The notes under the pieces were generated by a model. The model saw nothing but the letters and a program-made list of their open reading frames with translations. It ran no database searches and had not been told where the DNA came from. This document shows positions 1-8,063 of a stretch of DNA of 41,611 bases, in pieces. Location of the stretch: the NCBI RefSeq assembly GCF_028285565.1, contig NZ_JANQOY010000001.1, positions 1 to 41,611 on the forward strand. Direction: 5' to 3'. This DNA is from Acaryochloris sp. IP29b_bin.148. Its GTDB lineage: Bacteria; Cyanobacteriota; Cyanobacteriia; Thermosynechococcales; Thermosynechococcaceae. The translations under genes were made by a program, and so were the position numbers. Every line of letters starts with the position of its first letter. Position 1 is the first letter of the stretch.

Positions 1-1
1 T

Positions 2-73
2 GAACAACTTATGGCACGCCTCCAGAAGGCAGTGCAACAAACTCGAAAGTCTCCATTAAAATCCCACTCTTAG
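2..73 (+). CDS. C-terminal end of an upstream gene, cut by the window edge
   Basis: An open frame runs from the window edge to a TAG at 71-73 and encodes 23 residues, polar and basic, with glutamine and lysine prominent. Nothing identifies the family. Two things support it as coding. The frame is open to the edge, and its stop codon directly abuts the strong Shine-Dalgarno sequence of the next small ORF, the usual geometry of an operon. It is too short for certainty. Confidence 0.3.
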   Translation, partial: EQLMARLQKAVQQTRKSPLKSHS

Positions 74-85
74 GAGGGCATCCCT

Positions 86-196
86 ATGGTCGAACTAACG
101 TCCACCCAGGATTTGTTCTGGCATATTTTTTTGATCAGCACAGACTTTATAGTTGCGTATTTTACAGTGCCTGCCATCAAGACACTATTTTTGTGA
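86..196 (+). CDS. possible 36-aa small membrane peptide
   Basis: ATG at 86 is preceded by AGGAGGG at 72-78, a near-ideal Shine-Dalgarno sequence 7 bases upstream. The 36 residues contain one hydrophobic stretch (about residues 10-35, rich in F, I, L and V), so it would be a single-span membrane peptide. The length resembles small photosystem and cytochrome subunits of cyanobacteria, but the sequence does not match any I recognise. The Shine-Dalgarno sequence overlaps the stop codon of the preceding frame, which suggests coupled translation. The remaining bases to the glmS stop (197-278) show nothing clear. Confidence 0.35.
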   Translation: MVELTSTQDLFWHIFLISTDFIVAYFTVPAIKTLFL

Positions 197-278
197 CCTT
201 TGCCCAATCGTGAAGCGATCCCTACGGCAGGCTTATGCCAACGCATGCAGGGTTTCCCTATCTGCTTAAGAGGAGCGA

Positions 279-2165
279 TTACTCAACGGTGACAGATTTG
301 GCCAAATTCCGAGGTTGATCTACATCTAAGCCTCGCAAGGCTGCAATATGGTAGGACAACAATTGCAAGGGCACGACCGTTAGCAACGGCGAAATCAGTT
401 CATCCACTGCGGGGACAGGGAGTAACGTATCAAAGGTTTCTTTGGCTTCTTGTTCATTCATGGGAGTGACCCCAATTAGCCGAGCATCCCGTGCCCGTGC
501 CTCTTGGGCGTTCGAGAGTACTTTCTCAAACACGGTTCCTGGCATTGCGATCGCAACCACGGGTACCTTGGCATCCAGCAATGCGATCGGGCCATGCTTC
601 ATCTCCCCTGCCGGATATCCTTCCGCATGGATATAGCTAATTTCTTTGAGCTTCAGCGCACCTTCCAGGGCAATGGGGAAATTGATGCCTCGACCGATAT
701 AGATAAAGTCCTGGGTTTCGACAAAATCATGAGCTAGGGTTTCCACATATCGTTCTTGACTCTCCAACACCTGCTCTAGCTGTGCGGGAAGCTGTTGCAA
801 ACCATCAATGATTTCACCCAAGCGCTGGGGGGCAACGGTTTTGCGCTGATAGGCCAACTCAATCGCCAAAAAGTAAAAGGCCATCAGTTGGGCCATAAAG
901 GTTTTAGTGGCCGCCACGCCAATCTCAATCCCGGCATGGGTATCAATAATAGCGGGAACCAAACGCGCCAGAGAGCTTTCGGGACGATTGGTAATGCCCA
1001 GCAGATGCGCTTGCAAATGGGCAGGTTGCTGAGCCCGACGTTGCTGTTCCGTTTCCAGGGCTGCTAGGGTGTCAGCAGTTTCTCCCGACTGGGTGACGCC
1101 AATGGTGAGGGTATTAGCCGTTATGGGGGAAGGGGCATACCGGAACTCAGAGGCATATTGGACCACGGTGGGAATACCGGCTAACTGCTCCAGTAGATGT
1201 TTACCCACCAAGCTGGCGTGCCAACTCGTCCCGCAGGCCATAATTTGGATGTTTTCCAAGTTCGCGGTTAAGTCTGGTGCCAAATTAAGGCGAATGGGAC
1301 TTTTCTCTTTTCCGGGTTGCCAGTTGCTATCCACATACTGTTCCAGGCATGTGCGCACCACCCCAGGCTGCTCATAGATTTCCTTGAGCATAAAGTGCTT
1401 AAAGCCCTGCTTTTCCACCATTACGGGGTTCCAGTTGAGGGTGCGAGGTGGACGGCGAACGCGGTTGCCCTCAAAGTGATAAAGATCTACGCCTTGAGTG
1501 GTCAAGCGAGCCAGTTCTTGGTTTTCTAGGGTTAAAACCGTGCGGGTGTGGTGAATCAAAGCGGGGGTATCGGAGGCACAGAAATATTCGCCATTGCCAA
1601 ATCCCACGACTAAAGGAGCTTGCTGACGGGCCACGATCAGTTCATCCGGGAAGTCGGCGGAGACCACTGCGATCGCAAAGGCCCCTTCCAAATGATTGAC
1701 GGCCTGTCGCACGGCTTCTAGCAGAGAGGGGTCTCCTTTAGCCTGCAAGCCTTCCAACTTTTCTGCGATCAGATGAGGAATAACTTCCGTATCGGTTTCC
1801 GAACGAAACGTGCAGCCCCGTTCTTTCAGTTCTTCTCTCAGTTCTCGATAATTTTCGATAATACCGTTTTGCACGACGGCCAATCGTTCGCGGGCGTCTC
1901 GATGAGGATGGGCATTATGTTCTTCTGGCTTGCCGTGGGTCGCCCAGCGGGTGTGACCAATGCCTAAAACCGCAGGATTTTCCCAACTGGCTAACTTTTC
2001 TTCCAGATGATGGAGCTTACCCTTAGCCCGAATACACTGGAGTTGTGCTTCTAAGACAGTGGCAATTCCTGCTGAATCGTAGCCCCGATATTCTAGTTTC
2101 TGTAAACCCGAAAGCAAAATTCCGCTAGCTGCCTGAGGGCCAATGTAACCGACAATACCGCACAT
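279..2165 (-). CDS. glmS: glutamine--fructose-6-phosphate aminotransferase (isomerizing)
   Basis: Converts fructose-6-phosphate and glutamine to glucosamine-6-phosphate, the first step of UDP-GlcNAc synthesis for peptidoglycan and lipopolysaccharide; cytosolic. The protein has 628 residues, slightly longer than the usual ~610. It begins MCGIVGYIG, so after Met removal Cys2 is the N-terminal nucleophile of the class II glutaminase domain (residues ~2-240). HTRWATHG and the NGIIENY loop follow. Two SIS sugar-isomerase domains come next, with CGTS at 311-314 and a TQSGETADT phosphosugar loop. The C-terminus PRNLAKSVTVE is the conserved GlmS tail carrying the lysine that helps form the active site. 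Transcribed alone or with dtd upstream (149-base gap). No glmS ribozyme is evident, as expected outside Firmicutes. Confidence 0.97.
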   Translation of the reverse strand: MCGIVGYIGPQAASGILLSGLQKLEYRGYDSAGIATVLEAQLQCIRAKGKLHHLEEKLASWENPAVLGIGHTRWATHGKPEEHNAHPHRDARERLAVVQNGIIENYRELREELKERGCTFRSETDTEVIPHLIAEKLEGLQAKGDPSLLEAVRQAVNHLEGAFAIAVVSADFPDELIVARQQAPLVVGFGNGEYFCASDTPALIHHTRTVLTLENQELARLTTQGVDLYHFEGNRVRRPPRTLNWNPVMVEKQGFKHFMLKEIYEQPGVVRTCLEQYVDSNWQPGKEKSPIRLNLAPDLTANLENIQIMACGTSWHASLVGKHLLEQLAGIPTVVQYASEFRYAPSPITANTLTIGVTQSGETADTLAALETEQQRRAQQPAHLQAHLLGITNRPESSLARLVPAIIDTHAGIEIGVAATKTFMAQLMAFYFLAIELAYQRKTVAPQRLGEIIDGLQQLPAQLEQVLESQERYVETLAHDFVETQDFIYIGRGINFPIALEGALKLKEISYIHAEGYPAGEMKHGPIALLDAKVPVVAIAMPGTVFEKVLSNAQEARARDARLIGVTPMNEQEAKETFDTLLPVPAVDELISPLLTVVPLQLLSYHIAALRGLDVDQPRNLAKSVTVE

Positions 2166-2282
2166 GATTCTAGAGAGACTCGCTATTGATTACCACACAG
2201 GCAGTTTGACTCAACTTCCCTAAAAATGGCAATCCCTAATGTCATCTATCTTGACTATCTCCTGGTTTGACTGTGTCAGCGA

Positions 2283-2298
2283 GCCCTTATGTTAGGGC
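2283..2298 (-). terminator. small GC hairpin after dtd
   Basis: GCCCT at 2283-2287 pairs with AGGGC at 2294-2298 around a 6-base loop, 17 bases beyond the dtd stop on the minus strand. There is no U-tract, which is common for cyanobacterial 3' hairpins, so this may terminate dtd transcription or only protect its 3' end. Confidence 0.3.
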
Positions 2299-2314
2299 AG
2301 AGGATAGCAGGTTT

Positions 2315-2773
2315 TCACCGTATGGATCCTTCAGCCTCTCGTTCCAAAATTAAGGTTACAGGACCATCATTTTCGATATAAACATCCATCATGGCGCCAA
2401 ACTGTCCGGTTTCCACCTGTAAGCCGCTTTCTTGCAGTTTAGTCACAAATTCTTCATAAATCTGTTTTGCTATCGCTCCAGGTGCTGCTTTATCGAAGGA
2501 GGGCCGCCGCCCCTTGCGACAATCTCCATACAAGGTAAATTGGCTAATCACCAATACGCCTCCCTCAATATCCTGAACGGACTGCGACAGCTTGCCGGAG
2601 GAATCGGGAAAGATCCGCAGCTCTAAACATTTACGAGCCATCCAAGCCACTTCCTGTGCCGTATCAGAGGGGGTAATTCCTACTAATAAATTGAGACCTT
2701 TTTGGATTTTGCCAACAATTTGGCCCGCAACTTCGACCCGTGATTTATTAACTCTTTGCAAAATAACGCGCAT
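2315..2773 (-). CDS. dtd: D-aminoacyl-tRNA deacylase
   Basis: Hydrolyses D-aminoacyl-tRNAs (and Gly-tRNA-Ala), a chiral proofreading step that keeps D-amino acids out of protein. At 152 residues it has the typical DTD length (about 145-150). It starts MRVILQRV, as the family does, and carries both signature motifs: SQFTLYGD in the middle, followed by a basic KGRRPSF segment, and NDGPVT near the C-terminus. The GPVT motif holds the cross-subunit Gly-Pro that rejects L-amino acids. The enzyme is a cytosolic homodimer. It lies in the same direction as glmS with a 149-base gap, so co-transcription is possible, but the hairpin between them argues for separate units. Confidence 0.95.
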   Translation of the reverse strand: MRVILQRVNKSRVEVAGQIVGKIQKGLNLLVGITPSDTAQEVAWMARKCLELRIFPDSSGKLSQSVQDIEGGVLVISQFTLYGDCRKGRRPSFDKAAPGAIAKQIYEEFVTKLQESGLQVETGQFGAMMDVYIENDGPVTLILEREAEGSIR

Positions 2774-3014
2774 TGGATTTGACGAGATAGTCTGGGCATA
2801 ATTATGGATTATTCATAGGAGAGAGCAGGCTGTGGCCGGATCGTGGAAGGCTTAGCCACTCTCCCTTCCCGTGATACACTAATCAAAATTGAATGCCAAC
2901 CCAAGGATGGTTCAACAAACGCAAAAATATTAACGAATATTAACAAATATTGCCTAAATAATCGTCTTGAATTAATAGCATTTTCATAACTTTGAAAAAT
3001 CTGGAGAACAATCC

Positions 3015-3725
3015 TTGAAACAAACTTTTCAAAGCTCCCTCAGACAAACTATCCAAAGCATGGGGACATTTCAGAGCTGGCTGCTGTTTAGTGCCGCAAT
3101 GTTTTTGGTGTCCTTACCTGTACTGATTCAAGCGCCTTTGGTCAGGACCTGGCCATGGCTCAGTCTGGTCGCCACAGGCGGGTGGCTCTTGGGAAGTTAC
3201 GGGTTGATGCGGCAAGACAGAACTCGAATCTGGGGTGATTTGCTGTTTGGCTTTGCTTTAGCCTGGTTCTCTGGCTCGATTTATTGGGGTTGGTTTCGGG
3301 CCGAGCCCTTGTGGCATGTGCCGATGGAAGCGATTGGCTTGCCTGTGGCTGTTTGGGCGTTATTCAATTCCCGATTCAAAATTGGTTCGCTCTTCTTCTT
3401 AGGATCTTTGATTGGTTCGACCGTCACGGATGTGTATTTCTTCTTAGTGGATTTAATGCCCACTTGGCGAGTGTTGATTCAAACGGATCAAACCGAGGCG
3501 ATGGCTTTGTTGCCTCAAGCTTTGGAACATACCCAAACCCCTTGGGGAAAGTTTTGGGCAATGGTTTTGGTGGTGGGCCTCTGTGTGATTAGCATTCGGC
3601 CCCTATTGCCCCCAGATACCTGGACGGGGCAAAAAGATCAGCTCTGTTGGTGGGCATTTTCGGGATCGGTATTGGGAACATTGTTAGTGGACAGTTTGTT
3701 CTTATTGGTGGCAACCCAGTTTTAG
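3015..3725 (+). CDS. integral membrane protein, DUF3120-like
   Basis: A 236-residue polytopic membrane protein of unknown function. Hydrophobic spans are visible at about residues 22-40, 45-60, 75-92, 105-140, 178-196 and 210-233. The N-terminal pattern (LFSAAMFLVSLPVLIQAPLVR) recalls a cyanobacterial family I know as DUF3120, assigned from memory of the pattern only. The start is TTG, chosen because GGAGA lies 8 bases upstream; an ATG at 3060 would remove 15 polar residues and has no such site. The stop codon TAG shares its last base with the GTG start of the following gene, so translation of the two is coupled. No partner or substrate can be inferred. Confidence 0.75.
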   Translation: MKQTFQSSLRQTIQSMGTFQSWLLFSAAMFLVSLPVLIQAPLVRTWPWLSLVATGGWLLGSYGLMRQDRTRIWGDLLFGFALAWFSGSIYWGWFRAEPLWHVPMEAIGLPVAVWALFNSRFKIGSLFFLGSLIGSTVTDVYFFLVDLMPTWRVLIQTDQTEAMALLPQALEHTQTPWGKFWAMVLVVGLCVISIRPLLPPDTWTGQKDQLCWWAFSGSVLGTLLVDSLFLLVATQF

Positions 3726-4375
3726 TGCAATCCTCTGACTCTAATCCCCTGATTCAAAAAAATCATCTCAGACGTCAATTGCTGACACAGCGTCAATCGA
3801 TGCCAGTCGAGCAGTGGCGTCTTTTCAGTCAAACCCTCTGTCAGCAGTTGCTGGAATCATCCCTTTGGCAGCAAGCGAAGACGGTTTTGGCTTATATGAC
3901 GTTTCGGCAAGAACCTGATCTGAGTTGGCTGTTTTTACGAGGACAAGACCGCGAATGGGGTCTCTCTCGTTGTGTGGGTAGAGACTTGAAATGGCATCGC
4001 TGCAATCCGCTGGATTCTACAATGCTGATAAAGGGCAAGTATGGGATTTTGGAACCTTATCCTGATTGTCCTGAACTATTGGCTGATGAGGTCGATTTAA
4101 TTTTGGTCCCGGCAGTGGCGTGCGATCGCAACGGCTATCGCCTCGGCTATGGGGGTGGATATTACGACCGATTACTTGCCTCGCCTGATTGGTCCTCTAT
4201 TCCCACTATTGGCATCGTTTTTGGTCAAGATCTACTGGACCAACTCCCCACTGAACCTTGGGATCAACCGTTGCAGGCCGTTTGTACAGAGAAAGGATTG
4301 TTCTCTACCCGTCCAGATGCCTATAGGCGCAGCTCCGAGAATTACCACAGCGCTAGCAACGGATTCCTTTCTTAA
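3725..4375 (+). CDS. 5-formyltetrahydrofolate cyclo-ligase
   Basis: ATP-dependent conversion of 5-formyl-THF to 5,10-methenyl-THF, recycling the storage form of folate (MTHFS/YgfA family, 216 residues). The ATP/folate motif GYGGGYYDRLL is intact near residue 140, and the N-terminus carries the family's basic helix (HLRRQLLTQRQSM). The open frame extends upstream to 3647, but that part lies inside the membrane-protein gene. I take GTG at 3725, which overlaps the upstream stop as TAGTG; this is a classic coupled start and gives a family-typical length. The 3' end overlaps the convergent caspase-like gene by 4 bases, so there is no room for a terminator between them. Confidence 0.9.
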   Translation: MQSSDSNPLIQKNHLRRQLLTQRQSMPVEQWRLFSQTLCQQLLESSLWQQAKTVLAYMTFRQEPDLSWLFLRGQDREWGLSRCVGRDLKWHRCNPLDSTMLIKGKYGILEPYPDCPELLADEVDLILVPAVACDRNGYRLGYGGGYYDRLLASPDWSSIPTIGIVFGQDLLDQLPTEPWDQPLQAVCTEKGLFSTRPDAYRRSSENYHSASNGFLS

Positions 4376-6672
4376 ACCACCTCATGGGTAAACTGAAAGG
4401 TTGCCCACTGGTCTACATCCCAAACCCAATTGTTATCAGACGCAACCCCTATCTGTTCAGCCGTTGGGGCACTGCCATCATGTAAATCTTGCAAGACTTG
4501 CTGAGTCACCTCTAGGGGGTTCGTCAACCGCACAACCACGGGTGAGGTATTGCTTGAGGATTGGCGGATCTTACCCGCAATCTCACTGAGTCCTTTTACA
4601 AAAGGCGATCGGCTGAGAATAACGTAAGTCGTTGCCAGCCCTGTGGGTCCGCGCACCACATATTCATTCATTGAGAATGGCACCGCTAATGACCCACCCG
4701 CCGCTACGGTATCCTGGTTTGTCGTTTCCGTCTCCGGTACAGCCAGAAGCGCTTCTGGTGAGTAAATGGTAAAAAACTGGGTGCGGTTATCCACGCCTAA
4801 GACCAGCCAGTAGAGCGGGGCATCACTATAATTGCGAATCCGATATTGAATGTGTTGCCCTCTGGAAAGCTGAACCACTTGCCCCTGTTTTTCAAAGCTT
4901 GAGAGAGGAGAACTGGTCTCTTTCAAAGTCCAAGGGGCTCTGGACGTATTTTGTCGTGCCAATACTTGCGGTTTCTCAGTATCAACGCCTTCCAAAAACA
5001 CCATAGCCCCGATCCGAGAGGAAAAGTCATTGACCGTGAGATCTAAGGTCTTGCAGGCCAACAGCAACTTTAAGGTGTCATGGAGCTGATTGACCGCTGT
5101 TTTAATCGCTTCTCCCGACTCCCCCCGCGTATCTGCTAATTCTTCTCCCCCCTGAGAGAACAACCCATACTGGGCTTGGGGCGGAGGTGCGGACTGTTCA
5201 TCTGCTTCAGAAATATCGCTGGAGACTGAATTAACAATCACCTGTGAGGAGGATGGAGCCTGTGTAAACAGAACATCTGCATGTTGTTCACCCGCAATTA
5301 CAGGATTAATATTGGGCATATCAGAAAAAGCACTGGTGGCGTCCACCCGTTCAATTCGATTGAGCTGCGATCCAAGGGCAACATTCAGCGTGATCGTCTT
5401 GGGGATGACGCGAAATGCCTCGCGAATCTTTTGCCCTGAAGTGATTTGCCCTTCTTGGTTGCAACGTCCTGTCCCCACACAACCTCGATGAGAGTCTAAA
5501 CGAATCAACAGATCCCCAGATGCAGGGCGTGCATTTACCGAACGCTCTGGCAAAGATTGGGCACGGACAAAGCCATTCTCAGTGGCAGCAATCTTAAAAC
5601 AAGTCATGGCTTCATAGTGATCGACCACTTGGGGCAGCACGCCGCCCAACCAAAGTGTGGCTTCTTCACCATTGTCTTCAATATCGGTCACCACTCCATC
5701 CGCACTGTCTCCTAGAGATAAAGCGGGCAGAATATCTGCACTCGTCTGCCCTCTTGACGTTGGCTGTTGCACTCGGCCGACTCGATGTTCGAGATCAGAG
5801 ACAATGTGAGTAAAGCTAACAGAGGGCTTTTTAGAGGCAGACTGTTGCCACAGATGCTGGGTGAGTATATAGGTGAAGAGGCCTGAAGAGAAGTCATGCC
5901 ACTGGGCTTCAACCGCCGTTTGTGAATTTTGAGAGGCAGCCAGGATCAATTCAGCAGGGGTCGACCGTCTCTGCGACTGATTCAGTAATTTTTCCTGTTG
6001 TTCTAGATCGCCTGGCAAGCTAATTTCTTGGGGGATTGCAGGCTGCGATCGCACGCGCAAATTCCCCAGCAAGGCTTTGCCAGGATAGGTAAATCCAGCG
6101 TCCAACACACAAAAGCTTTTCTGAGTATTGAGCGAGCGGAACCACGATGTCAGTTGATCCTCCAGCAGCAAATTCTCAATCGCTTGAGAACTCTTAGCGT
6201 CTTCGACGGTCCCGTCAAAGGGGATCAGCACATTGCAGGATGGAGGCGTTTTGCGTTCTGGTATATCGGTTGCGTACTGATGCAAAACACACCCATAGCC
6301 ACTGAAGTGAAAAATCACACTATCCTGAGGCCGTGCCTGCTCAATTAAATGAGTAGCAAAGGCCGTCTCGATATTCTTCAGCGTTGCTTGCTTATTTTTG
6401 AGGACAACAATATCGTCTGGGTGGAACCCAAACTGATGCACCAACAACTCTCGCTGCAGCTCTAAGTCCGTTAAACACCCTTTTAGCTTTGAGTGTTTGC
6501 CCAAGTCCCGGTATTGATTAATGCCAACTAATAACGCTAGCTTGCGTGAGGTGGGTTGAGCCAGAACCTGCTGATATTGGTGGGCAAACTTCCATAGATA
6601 TAAATCACTCAAACCTAGACCAGCAAGCGCTAAGCTAGTTTTTTGCAATAAAGCACGTCGAGTCAGGGCCAT
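4372..6672 (-). CDS. Tat-exported pseudo-orthocaspase (inactive caspase-fold protein)
   Basis: A 766-residue protein beginning with a twin-arginine signal (TRRALLQ, then a hydrophobic stretch to about residue 24). A C14 caspase-like p20 domain follows at about 44-270. Fold landmarks are clear: LALLVGINQY, the GCLTDLELQRELL segment and a DSVIFHFSG strand. Both catalytic residues are replaced. The expected His of SGHG is Tyr126 (SGYG), and the expected Cys of DAC is Gly193 (DAG). It should therefore not be a protease, but a binding or scaffold protein of the pseudo-orthocaspase class known in cyanobacteria. The C-terminal third, with YRIRNYSDAPLYWLVLGVD, resembles the DUF4384 domain that often follows orthocaspases. 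ATG at 6672 is preferred; an in-frame TTG at 6678 adds two residues. Neither start has a good Shine-Dalgarno sequence. Confidence 0.85.
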   Translation of the reverse strand: MALTRRALLQKTSLALAGLGLSDLYLWKFAHQYQQVLAQPTSRKLALLVGINQYRDLGKHSKLKGCLTDLELQRELLVHQFGFHPDDIVVLKNKQATLKNIETAFATHLIEQARPQDSVIFHFSGYGCVLHQYATDIPERKTPPSCNVLIPFDGTVEDAKSSQAIENLLLEDQLTSWFRSLNTQKSFCVLDAGFTYPGKALLGNLRVRSQPAIPQEISLPGDLEQQEKLLNQSQRRSTPAELILAASQNSQTAVEAQWHDFSSGLFTYILTQHLWQQSASKKPSVSFTHIVSDLEHRVGRVQQPTSRGQTSADILPALSLGDSADGVVTDIEDNGEEATLWLGGVLPQVVDHYEAMTCFKIAATENGFVRAQSLPERSVNARPASGDLLIRLDSHRGCVGTGRCNQEGQITSGQKIREAFRVIPKTITLNVALGSQLNRIERVDATSAFSDMPNINPVIAGEQHADVLFTQAPSSSQVIVNSVSSDISEADEQSAPPPQAQYGLFSQGGEELADTRGESGEAIKTAVNQLHDTLKLLLACKTLDLTVNDFSSRIGAMVFLEGVDTEKPQVLARQNTSRAPWTLKETSSPLSSFEKQGQVVQLSRGQHIQYRIRNYSDAPLYWLVLGVDNRTQFFTIYSPEALLAVPETETTNQDTVAAGGSLAVPFSMNEYVVRGPTGLATTYVILSRSPFVKGLSEIAGKIRQSSSNTSPVVVRLTNPLEVTQQVLQDLHDGSAPTAEQIGVASDNNWVWDVDQWATFQFTHEVV

Positions 6673-6775
6673 AATCAATATCTATGGAGAGGGCCTACTG
6701 CAGGGCAAAAAGGTAGAACCCATCATCAGTAATGGGTTCCTGCTTTCACTATATCGCCGTTTGCGAATGCAAGCC

Positions 6776-7942
6776 TCAAGCTTTCATCGCTGCGGCTAAT
6801 TCAGACGCCACCTCGGGACGAGAAAATTCAGGTGGGGGTAACTCACCCCGACGCAGCATTTCCCTCACCTTGGTACCGGATAGATGCACCCGATCCTCAG
6901 GGCCACTCGGACTGGTTTTCGTCGTAGCCATCGATAAGGTCTTCTTACAGTAGAAGGCATGCTCAAACTTCATGGGAATAATGCCCAAGGCCTGAGTATC
7001 TAAGGTATCGAAAATGTGTTGAGCATCGTAGGTGCCATAGTAATCCCCCACGCCCGCATGATCTCGACCGACAATGAAATGGGTACATCCGTAATTCTTG
7101 CGGACTAAAGCATGGAAAATAGCTTCCCGAGGGCCTGCATAGCGCATGGCTGCAGGGTTGATGGCCAGAATAACCCGATCCTCAGGGAAATAATGCTCCA
7201 TCATAATTTCGTAGCAACGCATCCGTACATCGGCAGGGATATCATCACTCTTCGTTGCTCCCACCAGTGGATGAAGGAATAACCCATCCACAGTTTCTAG
7301 GGCGCATTTTTGAATATATTCGTGGGCACGGTGAATGGGATTCCGGGTTTGGAAGCCAACAATGGTGTTCCAGCCCTTTTCACGGAAATGTTGCCGCGAG
7401 ACAGCAGGATCAATTTGATAGGCCGGGAATTGGGGATGGGGCTGTCGCTCTAATAACCATACTGGCCCCGCCAGATTAACCGCACCTTGCTCGAATACCA
7501 CTTTAACGCCGGGATGTTTCATCTCGTCAGTCTTATAGACTTGAAGCGCTTCTTGTGTTTTGTCATAGGTGTATTTTTCGGTCAGTTCGAGGACACCCAC
7601 AAAGGCTCCCGTGGGATCATCCAGACGAACTAAATCACCAATATTGAGGGAAGCAGCCACGTCTTCAGCAACCGATAAAGTCACTGGAATAGACCAGGGC
7701 AATCCATTCTCTAGGTGCATATGATGGACGACCTGTTCATAGTCAGCCTGCCCCATAAAGCCTGCCAGTGGGCTAAATCCACCAATGGCAATCATTTCCA
7801 AGTCTGAGGTGGCGCGCTTATCCAGCTGTACACGAGGTAAGCTATCTCCTTTGGCCAGAAAATCTTGTTTTTGGGCCTCAGAGGTGATCCGATTGATCAA
7901 TGAGCCACCATGGGGTGCGATAGCATCTTGGTGTTGAGTCAA
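6776..7942 (-). CDS. sat: sulfate adenylyltransferase (ATP sulfurylase)
   Basis: Activates sulfate to adenosine 5'-phosphosulfate, the first step of sulfate assimilation. The 388-residue protein matches single-domain bacterial and cyanobacterial Sat in length. The nucleotide-binding motif [11 protein letters not shown] and the VGRDHAGVG loop are intact, as is the family N-terminus [10 protein letters not shown]. The longest frame starts at 7969, but I choose TTG at 7942. GGGAGG lies 6-7 bases upstream of it, and the resulting N-terminus [13 protein letters not shown] fits the family, whereas the extension does not. No APS kinase or PAPS reductase gene is adjacent. The gene faces away from the phosphoglucomutase gene, with about 120 bases of shared promoter region. 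Confidence 0.95.
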   Translation of the reverse strand: MTQHQDAIAPHGGSLINRITSEAQKQDFLAKGDSLPRVQLDKRATSDLEMIAIGGFSPLAGFMGQADYEQVVHHMHLENGLPWSIPVTLSVAEDVAASLNIGDLVRLDDPTGAFVGVLELTEKYTYDKTQEALQVYKTDEMKHPGVKVVFEQGAVNLAGPVWLLERQPHPQFPAYQIDPAVSRQHFREKGWNTIVGFQTRNPIHRAHEYIQKCALETVDGLFLHPLVGATKSDDIPADVRMRCYEIMMEHYFPEDRVILAINPAAMRYAGPREAIFHALVRKNYGCTHFIVGRDHAGVGDYYGTYDAQHIFDTLDTQALGIIPMKFEHAFYCKKTLSMATTKTSPSGPEDRVHLSGTKVREMLRRGELPPPEFSRPEVASELAAAMKA

Positions 7943-8063
7943 AATAAACCTCCCTAAACTGCGTTCCATTCCAAATCATAAACTAAAGATTAAGTTTTGT
8001 TAGCAATTGCGGGTTAACTTTTGGTGTGTAGGATAGAGACAATGTGCCCTTAATAACTTCGCT

